DNA from: a virus | Length of the DNA stretch: 64,000 nucleotides | IMG/VR virus record: IMGVR_UViG_3300002835_000043 | Coordinates: 1-64,000 of that record | Direction: 5' to 3' (one strand) | Shown: positions 1 through 6,425 of the stretch, piece by piece | How the letters are laid out: each line of letters starts with the position of its first letter | Numbering within the stretch: the first letter of the stretch is position 1 | Translations under genes and position numbers: made by a program | Notes under the pieces: model-generated | Told to the model about the DNA's origin: nothing | The model's input: only the letters and a program-made list of their open reading frames with translations | Database searches by the model: none

Positions 1-2
1 TC

Positions 3-305
3 CACGCACCGGAGGAGTTCATCGCTTCGATGGAGGACTACCACGGCATCAAGCGTCGTGAGATTCAGTCGATGCTCGTCGGTGCTGGCACCGCCCTGAC
101 CACGGGCGTTCGTGACCTGCACTTCAAGGGTTACTTCGATGAGATGGATGCCATCATGGACACCTTCACGAACACCTCGGAATGGAAGATCGTGAAGATG
201 TCCGTCACCCTCGACGCAGAGGAGTGGATGGATGAAACGAATCTCGCAGACACGCGGGCGTATCGCCGCACCTGCGACCGCATCGCCAAGCGGAGGAACT
301 CCTGA
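3..305 (+). CDS. Hypothetical protein, probably 5'-truncated by the window edge
   Basis: The frame is open to the left edge of the window; the first ATG is at 30, giving a 91-residue product, but in-frame sense codons precede it (reading H-A-P-E-E-F-I-A-S-M), so the true start probably lies outside. A GGAGGAG at 11-17 lies 12 bases from ATG 30, rather far for a ribosome site. The C-terminal part is charged and helical. The stop overlaps the next start as TGATG, so it is co-translated with the small membrane protein that follows. No family recognised. Confidence 0.55.
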   Translation, partial: HAPEEFIASMEDYHGIKRREIQSMLVGAGTALTTGVRDLHFKGYFDEMDAIMDTFTNTSEWKIVKMSVTLDAEEWMDETNLADTRAYRRTCDRIAKRRNS

Positions 306-403
306 TGGAACCGTTCCTGTTCGCAACCGGCATCTTCCTCGGCGCGGGACTCACCGCCGCCATCTCGACACTCGCGTACAACATTCTCTCCAACCTCGAC
401 TGA
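305..403 (+). CDS. Tiny single-pass membrane protein (32 aa)
   Basis: ATG at 305 overlaps the stop of the preceding gene (TGATG). The product is almost entirely one hydrophobic, glycine- and alanine-rich segment (residues 4-27, FATGIFLGAGLTAAISTLAY within it) with an acidic end. It is too short for homology by eye. Coupling to the upstream gene and the codon style shared with its neighbours support translation. Small inner-membrane peptides of this kind are common among phage early genes; function unknown. Confidence 0.5.
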   Translation: MEPFLFATGIFLGAGLTAAISTLAYNILSNLD

Positions 404-417
404 AAGGAAACTTGAAC

Positions 418-849
418 ATGAACACCGACCCGACCAACGAGAACTTCGACTTCCACGCCTACAAGGACGCGACCGGAGACAGCATGAATATCGTCCACTC
501 CAAGACGATCATGGCACTCTCCGCAAGCGTGAACCGTATGCGTATGGCGACTGACCTGCTCAAGACGAAACTGGTAATCGCCCAAAGCACCAACACCTTC
601 CTCGGCACTCGACTCGCTGCTGCTGGCATTCAGATGACCAGGCACGACAAGAGCATCGTGGACACCTACAAGGCGGTGCAGTTGTCCAAGTCCATCGAAG
701 AAGCGGAGACTGTCGTGACTCGTGGCTTGACAGACAATGAGCGTGAGATCGAAACGCTGGAGGCGCACCTGAAGAATCTGTTGGATCAGATCGAAGGCGA
801 ACTCCGCAAGATGGATGAGCAGGACGGCGAGGAGTGGGAGCAGAAGTGA
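418..849 (+). CDS. Hypothetical helical / coiled-coil protein (143 aa)
   Basis: Start chosen at ATG 418 because GAAAGGAAAC sits at a good ribosome-site distance; the frame is open further upstream without a comparable site. The protein looks all-helical. From about residue 95 to the end it is rich in E, L and K with heptad-like spacing (ETLEAHLKNLLDQIEGEL), suggesting a coiled coil and an oligomer. It ends in a strongly acidic tail. No enzyme motif is seen. The stop overlaps the GTG start of the next gene. Confidence 0.7.
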   Translation: MNTDPTNENFDFHAYKDATGDSMNIVHSKTIMALSASVNRMRMATDLLKTKLVIAQSTNTFLGTRLAAAGIQMTRHDKSIVDTYKAVQLSKSIEEAETVVTRGLTDNEREIETLEAHLKNLLDQIEGELRKMDEQDGEEWEQK

Positions 850-1160
850 GTCTCCAACCTGTACCATCCGACCTCGGCATTGCAGAGGCGATTGACCTGC
901 TGACGGCAGCAGGTTACGAGTACCACGGTGCTACCACGCAAGAGGGTAGTACCGTTTTCTCGTTTCGTCCTCCTCGTAATCCGAACATTCCTCCCGAAGT
1001 AGGTGCGTTGCTCGTAGAGATGATGCACCTCACCGTGGGTGCAATGCTTCAGGAAGCGACCATCTACCTTCCACCGACGAGGGAAGCGACCGTCTACCTG
1101 CCGCAAACCCCCCGTGTCGCCGCTGACAACCGCTCGCTTGCAAATGAAACCGGAAAGTGA
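846..1160 (+). CDS. Small protein, possible outlying member of the AITTxE array family
   Basis: GTG 846 overlaps the stop of the previous gene (GTGA), with GGGAG five bases upstream; an in-frame GTG at 834 lacks a spaced ribosome site. The product (104 aa) has the order seen in the array downstream: a short helix A-E-A-I-D-L-L, then G-Y-E-Y-H-G, a strand with F-S-F, and a helix ending in L-Q-E-A-T-I-Y. A second partial copy of that end motif follows (R-E-A-T-V-Y-L-P), an internal duplication of about 12 residues. Function unknown. Confidence 0.6.
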   Translation: MSLQPVPSDLGIAEAIDLLTAAGYEYHGATTQEGSTVFSFRPPRNPNIPPEVGALLVEMMHLTVGAMLQEATIYLPPTREATVYLPQTPRVAADNRSLANETGK

Positions 1161-1164
1161 TAAA

Positions 1165-1419
1165 ATGAAAAGCATGAAAACCACAACTTCTCGCATTTCC
1201 ATCGTGACCGACCCGTGCGCCAAGTGTGGGTGCCAGATTGCACCTGCTCGTCGTGATGCCCTTCCGCATACCACTACTTGCGTCAAGTGCAGCGACGCGA
1301 AGGCGTATGTCGGGTTTATGGATTGGGGGCACAAGACTGCCCCCGAGATCGTCATGGTCAACCCCGACGACCGTGAGAACCTGCGGCGTGCCCAAGCGAT
1401 CAACGAGAGGAGGCGTTGA
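1165..1419 (+). CDS. Zinc-finger protein resembling DksA/TraR C4 fingers
   Basis: ATG 1165 lies five bases after the upstream stop, with GGAAAG ahead of it. The 84-residue product carries C18-x2-C21 (and C23) and C39-x2-C42 in the arrangement C-x2-C-G-x-Q-I-x3-R-R-x-A-L-P-x-C-x2-C, which resembles the C-terminal finger of the DksA/TraR family. Known relatives bind the RNA polymerase secondary channel. Here the long acidic coiled coil with DxxDxA tip of true DksA is absent, so RNA polymerase binding is only a possibility. The basic C terminus (NERRR) abuts the next start. Confidence 0.65.
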   Translation: MKSMKTTTSRISIVTDPCAKCGCQIAPARRDALPHTTTCVKCSDAKAYVGFMDWGHKTAPEIVMVNPDDRENLRRAQAINERRR

Positions 1420-1620
1420 ATGCCGAAGCGTCAACTAGATGCCCTCGACTTGGAAGCAGAACGCGAGGGTGCAGCAGTACGCCGTAGTCATCAGCAAGTC
1501 TGCAAACCGTATGGATACGGTCGCAGCATCACGAAACAACGCCGAATGCAACTCGACGGCGCAGCGAAGATCGAGTGCAGGACAGTCAAGCAATCATTCA
1601 CAAGGTACTCTCACCTATGA
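1420..1620 (+). CDS. Small basic hypothetical protein (66 aa)
   Basis: ATG 1420 follows directly on the stop of the zinc-finger gene and its stop overlaps the next ATG as ATGA at 1617, so it fits a translational relay. The product is basic, with many R, K and Q and no hydrophobic core that I recognise. An overlapping reading frame (1439-1708) also exists, but lacks coupling on both sides. Moderate belief that it is real, based on spacing only. Confidence 0.45.
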   Translation: MPKRQLDALDLEAEREGAAVRRSHQQVCKPYGYGRSITKQRRMQLDGAAKIECRTVKQSFTRYSHL

Positions 1621-1955
1621 GTCAAGTCACCATCAAGCGAAGCAATCTCATCAAGCGGAGTCATGCCACCTACGCCATCACGGAGGTGGACAACCTGCCG
1701 AACCATGAGTGCATCGCCGTCAAGACACTCCAAGCGAACGGATATGTGTTCGCAGACGCAGCGAACGGATACACTCACTTCGGAAACGAGAAAGTGAATC
1801 CGGGCGAAATCATCTTCCGCTTCAGCGACCCATACGGTGACGATTGGGTGTTCATGCGGGCAGATGAACTGCTCACGGAAGCCAATCTCTACAAGCGACC
1901 GACGAGCAATCGTCGCAGCGAGCGTACTCCACTCACGCCCTTCTTCATCAGGTGA
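1617..1955 (+). CDS. AITTxE-array family member (112 aa)
   Basis: ATG 1617 overlaps the previous stop. The product shows the array pattern: T-Y-A-I-T-E-V-D near residue 20, then L-Q-A-N-G-Y-V-F, an aromatic strand E-I-I-F-R-F, the turn D-P-Y-G-D-D-W, and a C-terminal helix A-D-E-L-L-T-E-A-N-L-Y. A basic, serine-rich tail follows. No catalytic residues stand out; the compact alpha-beta-alpha plan suggests a small binding protein. Function unknown. Confidence 0.7.
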   Translation: MSQVTIKRSNLIKRSHATYAITEVDNLPNHECIAVKTLQANGYVFADAANGYTHFGNEKVNPGEIIFRFSDPYGDDWVFMRADELLTEANLYKRPTSNRRSERTPLTPFFIR

Positions 1956-1958
1956 ACC

Positions 1959-2243
1959 ATGACATCTCGCTCCATTGAAGCAACGCATCAGCAGTCCTTC
2001 GACACCATGACCCGTGAATGGAAGATGAAGAATCGAACCACGATGCAGGACGCGATCACCACCGCTGAAGTGTTCACCGAAAGGGAGTTCACCGGCATGG
2101 TGCTGATGAGCCATGTACCCTACTACCGCTTCAAGCGGCGCGTGGGTGAGTCGGAGACACTTGGACCGTATTGGGACATCACGATGGAAGAACTGCTTGC
2201 CTTCGCGTGGGAAGTCAAGAATCGAATGAGGAACCGAACATGA
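1959..2243 (+). CDS. AITTxE-array family member (94 aa)
   Basis: ATG lies three bases after the upstream stop. The diagnostic D-A-I-T-T-A-E is at about residues 28-34, after a longer N-terminal helix (HQQSFDTMTREWKMKN). A strand region Y-Y-R-F-K follows and the C-terminal helix reads I-T-M-E-E-L-L-A-F-A. The stop overlaps ATG 2240 (ATGA). It fits the family by order of elements more than by identity; function unknown. Confidence 0.7.
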   Translation: MTSRSIEATHQQSFDTMTREWKMKNRTTMQDAITTAEVFTEREFTGMVLMSHVPYYRFKRRVGESETLGPYWDITMEELLAFAWEVKNRMRNRT

Positions 2244-2539
2244 AAGTCATCACACACAACCTCGACCATGCCATCATCACGATGGAGCAGACCGCAGGAT
2301 GCAAGTACCTCGGTGAAGATCATGTCCTTCAGCGTCCGGGCAGAACCATCGTCTACCATGTCTTTCAGAATCGCAGCAAGACGAGGACGGTGGCGTTGAA
2401 AACCATCGTGCTGCTGAACCTCGCAGACGCAATCGCTGCATCATGTCGATTGCATTCCGTTCAGGGACATGACAGACTGCCACAGATCATCGACTCGCAG
2501 GTTGAGTACGCTGACGCTGGTGGCTACAAGAGGACTTGA
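2240..2539 (+). CDS. AITTxE-array family member (99 aa)
   Basis: Start set at ATG 2240, which overlaps the previous stop; upstream in-frame codons would lie inside the neighbour. Near its N terminus it has H-A-I-I-T-M-E-Q, followed by C-K-Y-L-G and the strand T-I-V-Y-H-V-F. The C-terminal third differs from its relatives: a helix (LLNLADAIAAS) and a polar tail without the L-Y end motif. Unknown function. Confidence 0.65.
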   Translation: MKVITHNLDHAIITMEQTAGCKYLGEDHVLQRPGRTIVYHVFQNRSKTRTVALKTIVLLNLADAIAASCRLHSVQGHDRLPQIIDSQVEYADAGGYKRT

Positions 2540-2543
2540 GAAA

Positions 2544-2765
2544 ATGACACGCCCATTGACACCCGCTTCCGCCGCTGACAACTTTCACGATACTGACCGT
2601 TCCAAGCGTATCACGAAACTGATTCGCAACGGATATCTGTATTCCGGTTACGACTACCAATCGGGGCACTACATCTTCGTGGTTACTGAACCGAATGGTA
2701 GCACGATGACTGCTTTCCTGACGAAGCAAGGACTGATGAACGAGGCAGACCTGTATGCAGATTGA
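2544..2765 (+). CDS. AITTxE-array family member (73 aa)
   Basis: ATG 2544 begins four bases after the preceding stop. The helix K-R-I-T-K-L-I-R stands where other members have A-I-T-T; it is followed by N-G-Y-L-Y-S-G-Y, the strand H-Y-I-F-V-V-T-E-P, and the closing helix L-M-N-E-A-D-L-Y. The ending is shared almost exactly with the members ending at 1955 and 2952. It overlaps the next gene by 11 bases. Confidence 0.7.
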   Translation: MTRPLTPASAADNFHDTDRSKRITKLIRNGYLYSGYDYQSGHYIFVVTEPNGSTMTAFLTKQGLMNEADLYAD

Positions 2766-2952
2766 CCAAAACGACTGGCGCCTGCTGGCGGAGATCGCCG
2801 CGTTGAAACACGCAGGCTACCGCTTTCAAAGTTGTCATTCGTCTGGCATTACCGAACCCGTGTGGGTGTTCACGGTGATGATCGACGGCGTGGAGCATTC
2901 GATGGCGTTGAGCCGAAAGAAACTGAAAGAGGAGGCATCCCTGTATGTCTGA
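2755..2952 (+). CDS. AITTxE-array family member (65 aa)
   Basis: ATG 2755 lies within the end of the previous gene. This is the most compact member: helix L-A-E-I-A-A-L-K, then H-A-G-Y-R-F-Q-S, strand V-W-V-F-T-V-M-I, and closing helix L-K-E-E-A-S-L-Y. It appears to define the minimal domain of the family. It overlaps the next start by eight bases. Function unknown. Confidence 0.7.
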   Translation: MQIDQNDWRLLAEIAALKHAGYRFQSCHSSGITEPVWVFTVMIDGVEHSMALSRKKLKEEASLYV

Positions 2953-3244
2953 AAATCGTGAATATCCCATCAGCGTTGAGAGCATGGAGTGGGTCATAAA
3001 GTCCACCGCAGGAGTGTGGGGCATGACGATGACGGTAGACCAAGTTCAGGAAATGGCTACCACGCTAGAGGAGTGTGGGCATTGCAAACTGTTGAGTGTC
3101 CACCGCTGCCCCTCCGTCAATGGATTGAAGGAAATGTTCTACTTTCGCTTTCGCTTCGACCGCCACAACGACGAGATGCTTCTGACTGTTGCTACGCTCG
3201 CCGCGTATTCAGACCACGCTCGCAAGGGAAATCTAGGACTTTGA
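2945..3244 (+). CDS. AITTxE-array family member (99 aa)
   Basis: Start ATG 2945 is inside the end of the upstream gene. The element order is recognisable: M-A-T-T-L-E-E-C-G, K-L-L-S-V, and the strand F-Y-F-R-F-R-F. A long N-terminal extension (about 35 residues) precedes it, and the closing helix reads T-L-A-A-Y. Three cysteines or histidines near residues 44-55 could bind metal, though other members lack them. Confidence 0.65.
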   Translation: MSENREYPISVESMEWVIKSTAGVWGMTMTVDQVQEMATTLEECGHCKLLSVHRCPSVNGLKEMFYFRFRFDRHNDEMLLTVATLAAYSDHARKGNLGL

Positions 3245-3245
3245 C

Positions 3246-3488
3246 ATGATTCACTCAATCGAAAAGCAGGAACTCTACAACGCGATCACGACCATCGAGG
3301 AGTTGGATCATGTGCGTCATTCCGGTTGGGAAGTGCGTAATGGAAGGACTAACGCCATCTTCACTACCTTCGACCGTAGCAACGGACTCCCCATAGATCA
3401 GTTCTGTCTCACCGAGCAGGAGATTCTTGAAAGTGCAAAGCAACTCATCATTTACCCAAAGCGCCGAGGTATCCGTGGTCACATCTGA
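3246..3488 (+). CDS. AITTxE-array family member (80 aa)
   Basis: The ATG is two bases past the previous stop. The family motif is clear: N-A-I-T-T-I-E-E-L at residues 12-20, then H-S-G-W-E-V, strand A-I-F-T-T-F, and a closing helix L-T-E-Q-E-I-L-E-S-A. A basic tail (PKRRGIRGH) follows. The next gene starts inside this one, so the two are coupled. Function unknown. Confidence 0.7.
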   Translation: MIHSIEKQELYNAITTIEELDHVRHSGWEVRNGRTNAIFTTFDRSNGLPIDQFCLTEQEILESAKQLIIYPKRRGIRGHI

Positions 3489-3762
3489 TTCCCTGAAACC
3501 CGTCCTGTTCCTGCCCCCTGACGACAAGGTGCTGTCTGCTGCCATGCTCGGTCACGCCATCACCACGGTCGAGAATCAGCAGGGGTTCGGTCACGGCAAC
3601 GAGATCGTCTATGTCGGATACACGCACGACACCGACCTGAACAAGCGTATGTACCACTTCTACGCCAGCCTGCACGGCAAGGTGATGAAACTCACCTTCG
3701 ATGAGAAGGGAATCAGCAAACTCGCACTTGAAGAAATGAGACAGCAAGGACTGCCAAAATGA
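3475..3762 (+). CDS. AITTxE-array family member (95 aa)
   Basis: GTG 3475 is preferred because GAGGT lies six bases upstream and the start falls within the end of the preceding gene, as elsewhere in this array; an earlier TTG at 3427 would give a longer overlap. The product has G-H-A-I-T-T-V-E-N, the segment I-V-Y-V-G-Y, strand Y-H-F-Y-A-S, and a closing helix I-S-K-L-A-L-E-E-M. Function unknown. Confidence 0.65.
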   Translation: MVTSDSLKPVLFLPPDDKVLSAAMLGHAITTVENQQGFGHGNEIVYVGYTHDTDLNKRMYHFYASLHGKVMKLTFDEKGISKLALEEMRQQGLPK

Positions 3763-4016
3763 CAGAAAAACCAATCTACATCGACCCTGACTCTCATGCC
3801 ATGGTTCAGGTGTATGCCAACGCCATCACGAGCATGGAGGAAGCAGAAAACCTCACCTTCTTGCACTACGATCCCGACTTCGCATGGGTGGATCACGCAC
3901 GAAAGAAAGCACGAAAGGGAATGTTCGTGTTTCGGGACAATGGACGACACCGACCGTCGATGGTACACCACCGACTCGAACCGCTCGACTACCTTCTTCA
4001 GAACTACATCACATGA
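3759..4016 (+). CDS. AITTxE-array family member (85 aa)
   Basis: ATG 3759 overlaps the previous stop (ATGA). N-A-I-T-S-M-E-E-A-E lies at residues 21-30, followed by L-T-F-L-H-Y, a basic stretch (HARKKARKG), the strand M-F-V-F-R-D, and a closing helix L-E-P-L-D-Y-L-L. Its stop overlaps the next ATG at 4013. Unknown function. Confidence 0.7.
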   Translation: MTEKPIYIDPDSHAMVQVYANAITSMEEAENLTFLHYDPDFAWVDHARKKARKGMFVFRDNGRHRPSMVHHRLEPLDYLLQNYIT

Positions 4017-4291
4017 CACGAAACCCACCCACACTCGATCCCTACTACCCTCTCTCCCGTAACGAGGAAGCAATCATCACCACGCTGGAGGACACCACCG
4101 GATTGGAATACCGAGGATGCTTCAACCGAGAACATCCTAGCCGTATCGGTGTCGTGACCTACTTCGTCTTTGCTACCGGACTGAACCCCAAGAAAACGGT
4201 ATATCAAGTTCTCACCCATAAGGAAATCAAGAACTTTCTGAAAGTCACACTTTCCATGTACCCCAAGAGTGGGATTCGCTTTCTTCCATAA
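4013..4291 (+). CDS. AITTxE-array family member (92 aa)
   Basis: ATG 4013 overlaps the upstream stop, and is therefore preferred to in-frame starts inside the neighbour. The motif reads E-A-I-I-T-T-L-E-D-T-T-G-L-E-Y-R-G, the strand V-T-Y-F-V-F-A-T-G, and the closing helix begins L-T-H-K-E-I-K-N-F. The product is mildly basic. The gene ends 10 bases before the last member of the array. Confidence 0.7.
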   Translation: MTRNPPTLDPYYPLSRNEEAIITTLEDTTGLEYRGCFNREHPSRIGVVTYFVFATGLNPKKTVYQVLTHKEIKNFLKVTLSMYPKSGIRFLP

Positions 4292-4301
4292 GGAATCACA
4301 T

Positions 4302-4541
4302 ATGAGCCAAGTTCAAATAATGGTAGACGATCTCGCAGCAATGATTATGACCTTTGAGGAGGGAATGAATCGTAGGTGGAATGGTATTACGACCAATGAT
4401 GAACCCCTGCGTCATATCTTTCTTGAAGTCACGCCCGAGGGTAGAATGAACATGAGTTCTGTACCCATGCTGGTCAAGCCAGAGGATCTTCGTGAATACT
4501 ACTACTCGTACTGCCAGATGAAGAAGGGTATTCAACCGTAG
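4302..4541 (+). CDS. Last member of the AITTxE array (79 aa)
   Basis: ATG 4302 follows TAAGGAAT at ribosome-site distance. L-A-A-M-I-M-T-F-E-E occupies the motif position, then W-N-G, a strand I-F-L-E-V, and a closing helix V-K-P-E-D-L-R-E-Y-Y-Y. This is the most divergent copy. The gene is followed by about 790 bases without a convincing coding region. Confidence 0.6.
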   Translation: MSQVQIMVDDLAAMIMTFEEGMNRRWNGITTNDEPLRHIFLEVTPEGRMNMSSVPMLVKPEDLREYYYSYCQMKKGIQP

Positions 4542-4614
4542 TACGGAGGGATCACGAATGGTCACGGAGTGGGGGATTGTGGGGGATTGTGGGAAACTAA
4601 AATAATGCTAATAA

Positions 4615-4667
4615 ATGGGGGTGCTGTGTGATGCTTTGACGGCATCCATGTCTCCGCAGCCCCCCAT
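4615..4667. other. Inverted repeat with nested hairpin
   Basis: ATGGGGG at 4615-4621 pairs with CCCCCAT at 4661-4667, with CTG/CAG just inside. GATGC and GCATC form an inner hairpin around 4630-4646. There is no U tract after it, so it is not an ordinary terminator; it could be a structured leader or a protein-binding site. Confidence 0.4.
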
Positions 4668-4959
4668 CAGACGCGCCTGTGAGCGCATTAGAGACACGCA
4701 GATCCATCCGAAACGCACTCCGAGGGACGCAGATACCCTCTGATGTCCTCTGCGAAGTTCAAAAAACACCCCATTCCATACCCTGCACTGCCGCGCTGGC
4801 AACCTGCTGATTTATATTACCCCTCATAACCGCTATATTACTACCGCCCCTCTGAAACCCCCTGTGTTTCCGCTGCCGATTGGGGTCTGTGAAATCTAAT
4901 CCCATCGAATATTATTTCTCGACTTTCAGAGGTGGGCGAGTCGAAAGTTCAAAAATCCA

Positions 4960-5026
4960 CCATATGCCTACCATATGCCAAGAAATCCTCCATATGCCTA
5001 CCATGTGCAGGGAAATCTACCATATG
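4960..5026. repeat. 30-bp direct repeats of CATATG sites
   Basis: Two full units (4960-4989 and 4990-5019) and the start of a third share CCATATGCCTACCAT followed by an A-rich spacer. CAT(A/G)TG hexamers start at 4961, 4972, 4991, 5002 and 5021: alternating spacings of 11 and 19 bases, so paired sites one helical turn apart on a 30-base period. This looks like an array of dimer-binding sites (operator or replication iterons). Confidence 0.7.
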
Positions 5027-5262
5027 TGAAGATTCCTGTATTCCTGCGTGCGGTGAATGCCCCAGAACCAGGACCACCCAGAACCGGTCCTGTGGTCCAG
5101 GTGAGTCCGGCGATTTGAAAGTTCAAATATTACGCCATGTGCTTGAATACCGAGCATTCGAGCATATGTGAGATTTCCGAATATTTGAAGTTCGATATTT
5201 CAACTTTCACCCATGTGGCAATATGTGAACAAAAAAATCTTATGTAATCTTGAAAAGACCCC

Positions 5263-5290
5263 TTGACTTATTACCGGACCGTGGTATATT
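5263..5290 (+). promoter_or_regulatory. Sigma70-like promoter
   Basis: TTGACT (5263-5268) and TATATT (5285-5290) are separated by 16 bases. The site lies about 45 bases ahead of the ATG at 5335 and just downstream of the CATATG-rich control region. Host-type boxes here suggest early expression. Confidence 0.75.
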
Positions 5291-5334
5291 TATGTCGTGG
5301 TGATGAAAGCCACAGAAACAGAAAGGACACTCAT

Positions 5335-5628
5335 ATGTCGAACACATCGTACACGAAGAACCAAGTGGAGTTTCTTGCAGAGTGCAAGAAGCACTTTCCG
5401 AACAAGACCGTTCTCACCCGTAAGGAACTGCTTACGGTCAAGGACGCTCTCGGTTACAGCGTGATCCCCGTATGGGTCACGGGCGACCCTGCTCGCAAGG
5501 CTGGTCGGGCGCAGTATTCCTTCACGGAACTGTCCTCCGACATCGCCGCCCTGCCCGTGTCCAACGATACGCGAGGTGCGCCGCGTCAGAAGTCGAGGGT
5601 GGCTTCGACGGGTTCAACCACGCCCTAA
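5335..5628 (+). CDS. Small hypothetical protein under a strong early promoter (97 aa)
   Basis: Start ATG 5335 follows GAAAGGAC; an in-frame upstream ATG would lie at the -10 box and is rejected. The N-terminal two-thirds look like a compact winged-helix-like fold (TRKELLTVKDALGYSVIPVW), with K/R residues and a Gly-Arg-Ala-Gln-Tyr turn; the C terminus is disordered, rich in S, T, R and P. DNA binding is possible but not demonstrated by a clear helix-turn-helix. It is the first gene after the control region. Confidence 0.7.
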   Translation: MSNTSYTKNQVEFLAECKKHFPNKTVLTRKELLTVKDALGYSVIPVWVTGDPARKAGRAQYSFTELSSDIAALPVSNDTRGAPRQKSRVASTGSTTP

Positions 5629-5649
5629 TACCCGCCTAGATGGCGGCTG

Positions 5650-5682
5650 GGTTTCGGATGCCTAATCGCATCCCAAACCTTT
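5650..5682 (+). terminator. Hairpin terminator after the 5335 gene
   Basis: GGTTT-c-GGATGC (5650-5661) pairs with GCATCC-c-AAACC (5668-5679), with one C.C mismatch and loop CTAATC, followed by TTT. The U tract is short, so termination may be partial. Confidence 0.55.
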
Positions 5683-5723
5683 CCCAATGGGTTGTCTCGG
5701 TGAACTAACCCACCACCACGCCC

Positions 5724-5740
5724 GCTAGAGCGACTCTAGC
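5724..5740. promoter_or_regulatory. Perfect 7-bp inverted repeat ahead of the 5762 gene
   Basis: GCTAGAG (5724-5730) and CTCTAGC (5734-5740) flank CGA, 21 bases before the ATG at 5762. It could be an operator or a leader hairpin placed just upstream of the ribosome site (TTGGAG). Confidence 0.4.
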
Positions 5741-5761
5741 AGTTACTTTGGAGATTTCACT

Positions 5762-6016
5762 ATGAAGAATCGCAACAAGTTCCGTCCGTCTTTCGTCGCC
5801 ACCGTCACCGTTGATCTGTACGAGAACAGCACGGACAGCAAGTTCGATGCCTTTGCTGCTCGCATCGCCGGTAGCAATGTGCGTCTGATTGAGTCGGACG
5901 GCGGCACCTACACCTACGAGGTGACGGATGCTGGTCTGCCCATCGTGATCGACCGCTGGAACAGCCGCCTCGGCACCGGCATGAGCGACGCGAACATCAG
6001 CGTCAGCCGCGCCTAA
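5762..6016 (+). CDS. Small hypothetical protein (84 aa)
   Basis: ATG 5762 follows TTGGAGATTTCACT, a good ribosome site. The product begins with a basic segment (MKNRNKFRP), then alternating strand-like stretches (SFVATVTVDLY, NVRLIESD, TYTYEVT, LPIVIDRW), suggesting a small beta-rich or alpha/beta fold. No motif recognised. It has its own leader hairpin and strong terminator, so it is a single-gene transcript or the end of one. Confidence 0.7.
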   Translation: MKNRNKFRPSFVATVTVDLYENSTDSKFDAFAARIAGSNVRLIESDGGTYTYEVTDAGLPIVIDRWNSRLGTGMSDANISVSRA

Positions 6017-6041
6017 TCGCACGATGAGGTGAGGAATACGA

Positions 6042-6064
6042 GGGGGGTCGCAAGACCCCCCTTT
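6042..6064 (+). terminator. Rho-independent terminator
   Basis: GGGGGGTC (6042-6049), loop GCAA, GACCCCCC (6054-6061), then TTT. An 8-bp GC-rich stem with a stable GNRA-type loop directly after the 5762 gene. Confidence 0.85.
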
Positions 6065-6075
6065 CCTCGTTTCAA

Positions 6076-6168
6076 ATGGATGAAGCAATCACTCTCGTAC
6101 TTCTTCTGCTGATCGGCATGGTGCTGGCTAGCAGTTCACTTGAAAACCTGTTTCGGAAAGACCGATGA
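6076..6168 (+). CDS. Tiny membrane protein (30 aa)
   Basis: ATG 6076 to TGA 6168. One hydrophobic helix (residues 5-19, with four consecutive leucines) and a basic end (LFRKDR), so probably inserted with the C terminus in the cytoplasm. The stop overlaps the next ATG at 6165. Comparable in size to the membrane peptide at 305. Function unknown. Confidence 0.5.
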   Translation: MDEAITLVLLLLIGMVLASSSLENLFRKDR

Positions 6169-6425
6169 CCACTCCTTCACTCAAGACCCGTACTGAACCG
6201 AAGTTTCGCTCTCTGATCGTTCTCGCAGCCAAGAATCCAGGCGATCCCGCTATTTGGGTCGATCCACGACAGCACAATGTGTCGATGGTCACGATCACCG
6301 ATGAGGACTTCGCCATGCTGGAGCGTGGTGTCGTCACCATCGAAGGCATCATTCCAATGGTCGAAATGTCGATTTCTGATTCGACCATGATCGTCCCCGA
6401 GAACTCCCACGAGGTGATCGAATGA
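6165..6425 (+). CDS. Hypothetical protein (86 aa)
   Basis: ATG overlaps the upstream stop (ATGA), and its own stop overlaps the next start at 6422. The product has strand-like segments (SLIVLAAK, VSMVTITDEDF, GVVTIEGI, VEMSISDSTMIV), so probably a beta-rich domain. No motif recognised. Part of a four-gene coupled run from 6076 to 6863. Confidence 0.65.
   Translation: MTTPSLKTRTEPKFRSLIVLAAKNPGDPAIWVDPRQHNVSMVTITDEDFAMLERGVVTIEGIIPMVEMSISDSTMIVPENSHEVIE

Larger units (their letters stand above)
4542..5334. other. Long non-coding control region
   Basis: No reading frame here has a plausible start, length and ribosome site. It holds 2.3 copies of the 10-base unit GGGGGATTGT (4571-4593), a long inverted repeat (4615-4667), several GAAAGTTCAAA-like words (near 4739, 4942, 5117 and 5189), the CATATG repeat array (4960-5026, with further CATATG or CATGTG sites at 5136, 5163 and 5212), and a strong promoter at 5263. 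The density of repeats suggests regulation or replication rather than decayed genes. Confidence 0.6.

Noticed and set aside
205-867. Long minus-strand open frame (220 codons) opposite the 418 gene
   Set aside because: GC-rich coding DNA often leaves the opposite strand open. No ribosome site, and the plus-strand genes are coupled and have better protein character.
4571-4593. GGGGGATTGT tandem as a CRISPR or variable repeat
   Set aside because: Only 2.3 copies of 10 bases with no spacers. It is noted only as a small tandem repeat.
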